A program made the translations under genes and the position numbers. From Deltaproteobacteria bacterium (GTDB taxonomy: Bacteria; Desulfobacterota; Dissulfuribacteria; Dissulfuribacterales; JALVPX01), in NCBI GenBank assembly GCA_027031565.1, contig JALVPX010000112.1:1-5171 (forward strand): a DNA stretch of 5,171 nucleotides. Reading direction: 5' to 3'. How positions within the stretch are numbered: the stretch's first letter is position 1; each line of letters begins with the position of its first letter. The notes below the pieces were generated by a model that worked only from the letters and a program-made list of their open reading frames with translations, was not told the DNA's origin and ran no database searches. Of this stretch, positions 1-5,171 are shown one piece after another.

Positions 1-158
1 ATGATATTGAAATAATAAAGAGAATCACTTCCATGGTGGATAGAAGCGAATATAAACGCAGGCAGGCGCCTATCGGACCCAAAGTCACCTCCCGCGCCTT
101 TGGGTGCGGCCGCCGTTATCCTATATCTCATAAATACAGGCCATGGAATAGGCTTTAA
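1..158 (+). CDS. nadE: NAD+ synthetase, C-terminal end (partial, 5' end outside window)
   Basis: This reading frame is open from the left edge (first full codon at base 3) and ends at TAA 156-158, leaving about 51 residues. The visible segment contains SEYKRRQAPIGPKVTSRAFG followed by a CGRRYPIS stretch. This matches the conserved C-terminal end of bacterial glutamine-dependent NAD+ synthetases, where a KRRQAPPGxKxTxxAFGxxRRxPI pattern is typical. The enzyme converts nicotinic acid adenine dinucleotide to NAD+ in the cytoplasm, using ATP and ammonia, usually released from glutamine by an N-terminal nitrilase-type domain. The synthetase core and any amidase domain lie outside the window, so the glutamine-dependent form is inferred from tail similarity. 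The last dozen residues, rich in basic and aromatic residues, are not conserved as far as I know. The stop lies 3 bases before the next start, so the genes are very probably co-transcribed, and the ribosome-binding site of the next gene lies inside this one. Confidence 0.85.
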   Translation, partial: DIEIIKRITSMVDRSEYKRRQAPIGPKVTSRAFGCGRRYPISHKYRPWNRL

Positions 159-161
159 ACA

Positions 162-1205
162 ATGGAAAAGGGTGCTTATATCAGAGAACTTCCTGAAACA
201 GGGGCAGTAACCGGCATATTTTGTGTGGCTGAAAAAAGGCTTCTTCAAACCAAGAATGGTTCTCCATATCTTGCTCTAACCCTCGTAGACAACAGCGGGG
301 AAGTAGAGGCCAGATTATGGGAAGATGTTTCAGACCTTGCCCAGCTCTTTGAAAAGGGCGATTTCCTGCACATAAAGGGTGAATGCCACAAGTTCCGGGA
401 TGCCATACAGATAAAGATCAACCACTTTGAGCCCATACCTGTGAATCAAGTTGATCCCCAAGACTTTCTCCCTTCTGCTGATGCCGATCTGGAAGATCTG
501 TGGCAGGAATTTGTAAAATGCTCCCGCCGGGTAAAGGAGCCTGCCCTGGCCATACTACTTCATACCATGATCAAGGATGCAAAATTCAAGCAGCTTGTCT
601 CCACGGCCCCAGCTGCCAAAAGAATGCACCACGCCTATTTAGGCGGCCTGCTGGAACACACTGTTTCGGTTGCAAAATTGGCTATGCAGGTATTGAAACA
701 CTATACCCATCTCGACAAGGATTTGCTCCTTGCCGGGGCGTTACTCCACGATATTGGAAAAATCAGGGAGTTGTCCTATGACAAACCTCCAATAGACTAC
801 AGTGATGAAGGCAGGCTTATAGGGCACCTGGTCTTAGGCACCCAAGAAGTGGATCACTATGCCAAAATAGGTGGAATCGATCTGAATTCAAAGATATTGA
901 CCAGCTTAAAACATCTGATACTGAGCCATCATGGCCAGCGTGAATATGGCGCACCGGTATTGCCCATGATGGAAGAAGGCGTGGTGCTACACCTGATTGA
1001 CGACATGGACGCAAAACTCAATTATTTAAAGGGGCTGAAGCTTTCCCTTGATGGAACAGAACAGCAATGGACCCAATATCAGCGGATCATGGACCGCTAT
1101 TTTTTTCTGAGCCCGGATCAGGCTAAGGACCAAGGTGCTGCCTCGGAAAAGAATGGTGACGATGAGACACGCTTGGGCCAAAAAAAGCTGTGGGATTCAT
1201 TCTGA
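162..1205 (+). CDS. OB-fold/HD-domain protein, YhaM-like 3'-5' exoribonuclease family
   Basis: The 347-residue protein has two recognisable parts. Residues about 12-92 form an OB-fold nucleic-acid-binding domain, with the tRNA_anti-type segment LVDNSGEVEARLW at 41-53. Residues about 150-315 form an HD-type metal-dependent phosphohydrolase domain. Visible HD-family elements are HH at 156-157, LLEHT at 163-167, the HD doublet H196-D197 in LLHDIGK, GH at 221-222, SHHG at 255-258 and a LIDDMDAK segment at 278-285. This order and spacing match Bacillus subtilis YhaM (about 314 residues), a cytoplasmic 3'-5' exonuclease acting on RNA and single-stranded DNA; that activity is inferred for this copy. 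The tail after about residue 318 is charged and probably disordered. ATG 162 is the only reasonable start because the in-frame stop TAA 156-158 lies just upstream; a weak AGG at 150-152 could serve as ribosome-binding site. No transmembrane or signal segment is visible. A cyclic-nucleotide or other HD phosphohydrolase is possible, but the OB domain favours a nuclease. Confidence 0.88.
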   Translation: MEKGAYIRELPETGAVTGIFCVAEKRLLQTKNGSPYLALTLVDNSGEVEARLWEDVSDLAQLFEKGDFLHIKGECHKFRDAIQIKINHFEPIPVNQVDPQDFLPSADADLEDLWQEFVKCSRRVKEPALAILLHTMIKDAKFKQLVSTAPAAKRMHHAYLGGLLEHTVSVAKLAMQVLKHYTHLDKDLLLAGALLHDIGKIRELSYDKPPIDYSDEGRLIGHLVLGTQEVDHYAKIGGIDLNSKILTSLKHLILSHHGQREYGAPVLPMMEEGVVLHLIDDMDAKLNYLKGLKLSLDGTEQQWTQYQRIMDRYFFLSPDQAKDQGAASEKNGDDETRLGQKKLWDSF

Positions 1206-1214
1206 TAACCAGGC

Positions 1215-2252
1215 ATGGATTGTGACATCGAAAAGATATTTGATCCTTATGACACCAGGCCGCTCAAGATCGTTTCCCGGGCCTTGGAAAAGGGCCGTAT
1301 CGCCCATGCCTACCTGATTACAGGCCCTGATGCCGCGGCAACTTCTCTGACCGCTTCGGCCGTGGCAAGGCTGCTTTTGTGTAGCAATGTGTCCAAGACC
1401 CGAAATGGTCTTCGGCCCTGCAACCAGTGTATAGCATGTAAAAAGGTGCTAAGCAGCGTTCATCCCGACCTTTTGCAGGTGGAGCCTTCTGGTGCCACAA
1501 TCAAAATCGATCAAATAAAGGATATTCAGCGCCACATGGCTTTCCCTCCACTTGAAGGTAACAGGCGCATGGCAGTCATAAACCAGGCAGAAAGCATGGG
1601 GCTCCATGCAGCCAACGCGCTCTTAAAGACCCTTGAGGAACCACCTGGCTATGGCCATCTGATCCTGGCGGCCCTGAACCCAAAGGCAATACTCCAGACC
1701 ATAGTTTCCAGATGCCAGCATCTGCACCTGGGTCCCATGCCAGAAAAAGCAATTTCCTCTTCCCTTGTCAAGATTGGCATAGATCATCCATATCTGCTCC
1801 ATTTATCTGAAGGCAGCATTGCAAGGGCCGGCTATCTGGTTGCCTCAGATACCCTTAAATTGAGGGACCTGTTCATTGCATATTTGCAAGAGAAAGAGTG
1901 TTGGGAGGCCATGTTGATGAAGCTGGCCCAGAGGGCTTCCCAGGACCAGGAATCTTTCAAGCTGCTGATTCACATAATTGCGAGTGTGATACACGATGTA
2001 ATTATATTGAGCGCAATCAGGCCTGATAATTCTGATGGAATCGACGATTACTTGTACTGCCCGGATAAAAAAGAGGATATGGCAAACCTTGCCCTGAATT
2101 TCGACATGGAGCTGTTGGAAGAGTACGCAGATCATGTCATGGAAATGGAAGTTCACCTGTCGAGAAATGCCAATAAGTTGTTGATGGCGTTATCACTGCT
2201 TTTGTTTTGGAAAAACAAAAAGTTTGGTACATTATTTCCCTATGGAAAATGA
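1215..2252 (+). CDS. holB: DNA polymerase III subunit delta' (clamp loader)
   Basis: The 345-residue protein is of normal length for delta'. This subunit joins DnaX (tau/gamma) and delta in the clamp loader that places the beta sliding clamp on DNA. The AAA+ fold begins with RIAHAYLITGP (28-38). The P-loop that follows (from G37) lacks the GK[ST] signature, as expected for delta', which does not hydrolyse ATP. Four cysteines, C56, C69, C72 and C75, form the family zinc site, followed by HPDL (83-86). Other hallmarks are the Walker-B-region strand RMAVINQAESM (118-128), NALLKTLEEPP (134-144) and the SRC motif at 165-167 with R166, the likely arginine finger. Residues about 215-335 form the helical collar domain, which is less conserved. 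In-frame TAA 1206-1208 directly precedes the start, so ATG 1215 is the first possible one. The upstream gene ends 9 bases earlier; no good Shine-Dalgarno is visible, since AGG at 1211-1213 is too close. Translation may depend on coupling. Confidence 0.96.
   Translation: MDCDIEKIFDPYDTRPLKIVSRALEKGRIAHAYLITGPDAAATSLTASAVARLLLCSNVSKTRNGLRPCNQCIACKKVLSSVHPDLLQVEPSGATIKIDQIKDIQRHMAFPPLEGNRRMAVINQAESMGLHAANALLKTLEEPPGYGHLILAALNPKAILQTIVSRCQHLHLGPMPEKAISSSLVKIGIDHPYLLHLSEGSIARAGYLVASDTLKLRDLFIAYLQEKECWEAMLMKLAQRASQDQESFKLLIHIIASVIHDVIILSAIRPDNSDGIDDYLYCPDKKEDMANLALNFDMELLEEYADHVMEMEVHLSRNANKLLMALSLLLFWKNKKFGTLFPYGK
2242..2252 (+). other. holB/ricT coding overlap (translational coupling site)
   Basis: The ricT ATG at 2242 lies upstream of the holB TGA at 2250-2252 in a different frame, so 11 bases are read twice. 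The bases before ATG 2242 (about 2222-2241) are pyrimidine-rich with no Shine-Dalgarno match. Ribosomes finishing holB probably re-initiate on ricT. If TTG 2224 were used instead, the overlap would be 29 bases. Confidence 0.65.
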
Positions 2253-3297
2253 AAAGGAGACAACAGGGCTTGAAGAAGCTGCAGTCACTGAAGATGGCAG
2301 CCCGGAGGCCAAAGAATATGAAAAATTTCGGCTGGCGGCTATAAGATTGAGGCCGGGCTGGCCTCTGCACCATTATTGTGTGCCGTCCGAGCTGGCAGTT
2401 ACAGATGGTGAATGGGTTGTGGTGCCCACCGACCACGGTGAAGAAGTAGGCATTGTGTGCGGTGCTCCACTTAATGTCGTCCTGGCCAAGGACGCAGCCC
2501 CTCCCAATATAATCCGCCTTGCCTCTACCTATGAAATTGAGTGTTATTACGCAAACTTGGACAGGGAAAAGGGCGCCTGGAAATTATGCATGGAACGCAT
2601 AGAGGCACACAAGCTGAGCATGAAGCTTGTGAGGGTTGAAAGCTTCTTCGATGGCAGCAAAATCATTTTTTATTATTCTGCAGAAGGCAGGGTCGATTTC
2701 AGGGAACTCGTGAAGGACCTTGTCAAGGGCCTGAGGACCCGGGTGGAGATGCGCCAAATCGGTGTCCGCCACGAGGCCAAAATGACCGGCGGCCTTGGCA
2801 ATTGCGGCCGCCCCCTGTGCTGTGCCAGCTTTCTAAACTCCTTTGACCCTATTTCTATCAAAATGGCTAAGGCCCAGAACCTGCCCCTGAACCCCAACAA
2901 GATCTCTGGCTTGTGCGGAAGGCTTCTTTGCTGTCTCACCTTTGAGTTTGATACCTATGTGGAGCTCGCCAAGAGCATACCCCAAATGGGTAAACAGTGC
3001 GTCACACCAGCAGGGGAAGGCAAGGTCATACGCCAAAACATACTCAAACAGACCGTAACTGTAGCACTTCCCGAGGGGGAACAGGAATTCAGCGCGGAAG
3101 ACCTGCAGCGCCACCAGGAGGGCCTGGAAGCCCAGCCCAAGGAAGCAGAATCGAAGAGCCAGGCAACTCCTGGCAAACAGGAGCGCAAAGATAAAAAGGA
3201 AGGAAGGAAACAGCGCTCAAAGGGAAAGAAAAAAAGGGGCAGAAGGAGGCGCAGCAAGGCCAAGGCAAAATCTGAAAAGGGGCGCCGGAAGGGATAA
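2242..3297 (+). CDS. ricT: PSP1-domain protein, RicT/YaaT family
   Basis: Starting at ATG 2242 gives 351 residues. An acidic leader (1-28) precedes the PSP1 core (about 29-290). Clear family marks are the EGRVDFRELVKDL stretch (148-160), IGVRHEAKMTGGLG (173-186), and two cysteine motifs, GNCGRPLCC (C188, C193, C194) and GLCGRLLCC (C225, C230, C231). In Bacillus subtilis, RicT (YaaT) acts with RicA and RicF as an iron-sulfur-containing complex that affects RNase Y-dependent mRNA processing and, indirectly, sporulation and biofilm development; the cysteines are linked to cluster binding. The same role here is inference, and sporulation need not be implied because the family is widespread in non-sporulators. 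The C-terminal tail (about 296-351) is hydrophilic and its last 40 residues contain 24 Lys/Arg. A TTG at 2224 would add six residues inside holB; ATG 2242 is preferred, although no good Shine-Dalgarno precedes either. The start overlaps the holB stop by 11 bases, suggesting translational coupling. Confidence 0.93.
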   Translation: MENEKETTGLEEAAVTEDGSPEAKEYEKFRLAAIRLRPGWPLHHYCVPSELAVTDGEWVVVPTDHGEEVGIVCGAPLNVVLAKDAAPPNIIRLASTYEIECYYANLDREKGAWKLCMERIEAHKLSMKLVRVESFFDGSKIIFYYSAEGRVDFRELVKDLVKGLRTRVEMRQIGVRHEAKMTGGLGNCGRPLCCASFLNSFDPISIKMAKAQNLPLNPNKISGLCGRLLCCLTFEFDTYVELAKSIPQMGKQCVTPAGEGKVIRQNILKQTVTVALPEGEQEFSAEDLQRHQEGLEAQPKEAESKSQATPGKQERKDKKEGRKQRSKGKKKRGRRRRSKAKAKSEKGRRKG

Positions 3298-3306
3298 GAT
3301 CGGAAA

Positions 3307-5171
3307 ATGGACGAAAAAACAAATTTTTACATAACAACCCCCATTTATTATGTAAACGCGGCTCCTCATTTGGGGCACGCATATTCCACAGTTGTGGCAG
3401 ATGTTCAGAACCGCTTTCACAAGCTCTGCGGCGAGGAAACGTTTTTCCTGACGGGTACTGATGAGCATGGCGACAAGGTAGTTGAGGCAGCAGCACAGGA
3501 AGGATTGAGTCCAAAGGAATACGCAGACAAGATCAGCAACATGTTCAGGCAGACGTGGCCCCTGCTCGAAATAGAACCAGACCGGTTCATAAGAACCACT
3601 GAGCCTGACCATGTCAAAACTGTTCAATATGTCCTGCAGAAGGTCTTTGACAAGGGCGACATCGAATTCAAGGAGTATGAAGGCCTTTACTGTTTCGGCT
3701 GTGAACGCTTCGTGCTGGAGCGGGAGCTGGAGGATGGCAAATGCCCGGACCATCACACTGAACCCGTGCGCCTCAAGGAAAAAAATTATTTCTTTTTAAT
3801 GAGCCGTTACCAGGAGTGGCTGATTGACCACATAAAGAAAAACCCGGAATTCATCACCCCCGAAAGGTACAGGAACGAGGTGCTCTCTTTCCTAAAAGAA
3901 CCCTTGGACGATCTGTGCATTTCAAGGCCTACCAGCAGGCTCACTTGGGGAATTCCACTCCCTTTTGATCAAAATTATGTCACATATGTGTGGTTCGATG
4001 CACTAATAAACTATTTGACAGGTATTGGTTACCCCGACTCCGAAACATTCAAGAAGTTCTGGCCTGCATGTGAGCATGTGATTGCCAAGGACATCCTGAA
4101 GCCGCACGGTATTTACTGGCCAACAATGCTCCGTTCCCTGGGCCTTGAGCCATACAAGAAGCTGCATGTCCACGGCTATTGGCAGATGAAGGCGCAAAAG
4201 ATGTCCAAGAGCCTTGGCAATGTTGTAAGGCCTAAGGAATTATTGGAACTTTTTGGTGCCGAACCGACCCGTTACTGCTTGATGAGAGAGATGGTTTTCG
4301 GCCTTGATGCAGGCTACAGCGAGGAATCTTTCCGCACCAGGATAAACGCGGACCTTGCCAACGACCTGGGCAACCTTGTGAGCCGCGTGTTGACGATGGT
4401 GAAGAAGTATTTCCAGGGCCAGGTGCCGGAATGGGAGGAGCCGTCCGGTCCTGAAAGCGGGTTGAAAAGAGCATTGGCGGAGTTGGTGCCGAAGTGGAAG
4501 TCAGACATGGCCTCGTTCCAGGTGCACAGGGCATTGGCCTTGATATGGGAGGTCCTCAATCAGGCAAACAAGGTCATAGACACCACTGCACCTTGGGCAT
4601 TGGCCAAAGAACCTGCTCAGGCCAAACGTCTCGGAACCATTCTCTATACCCTTCTTGAAACACTGAGGATCATTGCCATCCTCACATCGCCTGTTTTACC
4701 CGGGGCCTCAAAAAAGATTTTGGCTGCTTTGGGCCTTGAACCTTCCGAGGAACTTGACATAGATTTGGCCAAAAGCTTTGGAAGGCTTGTTCCACAAAGC
4801 AAGACGGAACGGATTGCAAGCCTGTTCCCCAGGCTGGAGCATCGAACAGACCAAGAAGGCATTGAAAAGGCAAAAAAGATGACAGGAAAACAGGAAAAGA
4901 AAAAGATTGACTATATTGATATCAATGATTTTGCAAAGGTGGATCTACGGGTTGCAGAGATTGTGGGCGCTGAGCCTGTGCCAAAGGCAGACCGCCTGCT
5001 TAAACTGACAGTCAAGTGCCCTGAAGAACGCACCATCGTTGCAGGCATTGCAGAGCATTACAAACCAGAAGAGCTGGTTGGAAAGCAGGTGATAATCGTT
5101 GCGAATCTCAAACCTGTAAAACTTCGCGGGGTAGAATCACACGGCATGATGCTGGTTGCAAAAGATAATAA
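3307..5171 (+). CDS. metG: Methionyl-tRNA synthetase (partial, 3' end outside window)
   Basis: The frame stays open from ATG 3307 to the right edge: 621 complete codons plus two bases. The enzyme charges tRNA-Met with methionine in the cytoplasm. Class I signatures are HLGH (21-24) and KMSKS (298-302), with GTDEHG at 50-55, WGIP at 214-217 and YVWFDAL at 227-233. The connective domain holds a single zinc knuckle, C129-x2-C132-x13-C146-x2-H149, the CxxC...CxxH type seen in the Thermus enzyme, unlike the four-cysteine E. coli form. The anticodon-binding helical domain covers about 350-500, including NDLGNL (352-357) and the family tryptophan W430 in APW. After a charged linker, residues from about 535 form the C-terminal Trbp111/EMAPII-like tRNA-binding OB domain (KVDLRVAEIVGAEPVPKADR), which promotes dimerisation in relatives. 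By comparison with such enzymes, about 20-30 residues are missing. In-frame TAA 3295-3297 (ricT stop) precedes the start by 9 bases; GGGA at 3291-3294 is a possible, somewhat distant ribosome-binding site. Confidence 0.97.
   Translation, partial: MDEKTNFYITTPIYYVNAAPHLGHAYSTVVADVQNRFHKLCGEETFFLTGTDEHGDKVVEAAAQEGLSPKEYADKISNMFRQTWPLLEIEPDRFIRTTEPDHVKTVQYVLQKVFDKGDIEFKEYEGLYCFGCERFVLERELEDGKCPDHHTEPVRLKEKNYFFLMSRYQEWLIDHIKKNPEFITPERYRNEVLSFLKEPLDDLCISRPTSRLTWGIPLPFDQNYVTYVWFDALINYLTGIGYPDSETFKKFWPACEHVIAKDILKPHGIYWPTMLRSLGLEPYKKLHVHGYWQMKAQKMSKSLGNVVRPKELLELFGAEPTRYCLMREMVFGLDAGYSEESFRTRINADLANDLGNLVSRVLTMVKKYFQGQVPEWEEPSGPESGLKRALAELVPKWKSDMASFQVHRALALIWEVLNQANKVIDTTAPWALAKEPAQAKRLGTILYTLLETLRIIAILTSPVLPGASKKILAALGLEPSEELDIDLAKSFGRLVPQSKTERIASLFPRLEHRTDQEGIEKAKKMTGKQEKKKIDYIDINDFAKVDLRVAEIVGAEPVPKADRLLKLTVKCPEERTIVAGIAEHYKPEELVGKQVIIVANLKPVKLRGVESHGMMLVAKDN

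Noticed and set aside
500..781. 93-codon open frame on the plus strand inside the OB-HD gene
   Set aside because: It overlaps the conserved HD domain in another frame, and its translation resembles no family I know.
1845..2156. 103-codon open frame on the minus strand inside holB
   Set aside because: Fully antisense to the holB collar domain, with no domain or start signal that I recognise.
2254..2259. AAGGAG, a good Shine-Dalgarno match just after the ricT start
   Set aside because: No start codon in the ricT frame lies 5-10 bases downstream (the codons are GGG and CTT), so it cannot set the ricT start.
3243..3249. AAGGAGG inside the ricT tail, a perfect Shine-Dalgarno-like sequence
   Set aside because: It encodes part of the Arg/Lys-rich tail, sits more than 55 bases before the metG start, and has no start codon at a suitable distance.
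3295..3309. ricT and metG lie in the same frame, separated by a single TAA and three codons, raising the idea of a readthrough fusion
   Set aside because: Same-frame adjacency occurs by chance one time in three, both proteins are complete families on their own, and no readthrough signal is visible.
3089..3514. 141-codon open frame on the minus strand
   Set aside because: It overlaps ricT and metG antisense; its low-complexity Leu/Pro/Phe-rich translation is what the complement of a Lys/Arg/Gly-rich coding stretch gives.
3217..3756. 179-codon open frame on the minus strand across the ricT/metG junction
   Set aside because: It lies opposite the well-supported ricT tail and metG N-terminus, its translation shows no recognisable domain, and it is best explained as a shadow of + strand codon use.
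1..5171. Search for CRISPR arrays, IS ends, tRNA genes, phage or defence genes that could form a novel system
   Set aside because: None is visible: coding sequence covers nearly the whole window, and all five genes belong to known housekeeping families.

Overview
The window is a single run of tightly packed genes, all on the + strand, with almost no non-coding DNA. From left to right it holds: the 3' end of nadE (glutamine-type NAD+ synthetase); an OB-fold/HD-domain protein resembling the 3'-5' exoribonuclease YhaM; holB (DNA polymerase III clamp-loader subunit delta'); ricT (PSP1-domain protein, YaaT/RicT family); and metG (methionyl-tRNA synthetase), which runs off the right edge. The junctions are 3, 9, -11 and 9 bases, so this is very probably one operon or part of a longer one. 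I see no tRNA, rRNA, CRISPR array, insertion sequence or convincing terminator, and no non-coding stretch longer than about 10 bases.

The organism looks like a free-living bacterium with a roughly balanced base composition. A member of the Desulfobacterota (old Deltaproteobacteria) or a neighbouring phylum would fit the gene order, the RicT protein and the Thermus-type MetRS carrying a C-terminal tRNA-binding domain. This is inferred from general resemblance, not from a search, and it is the least certain statement here.

The genes are housekeeping ones: cofactor synthesis (NAD), RNA turnover (OB-HD protein, possibly RicT), replication (delta') and translation (MetRS). The holB-ricT-...-metG association also occurs in Bacillus subtilis (holB-yaaT-yabA-...-metS), so this is probably an old conserved neighbourhood, not an acquired island. 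I found no clear novel system. The points most worth a second look are the placement of a YhaM-like nuclease beside RicT, an RNA-processing factor in Firmicutes, and a long, extremely basic tail on RicT that suggests nucleic-acid or ribosome contact.
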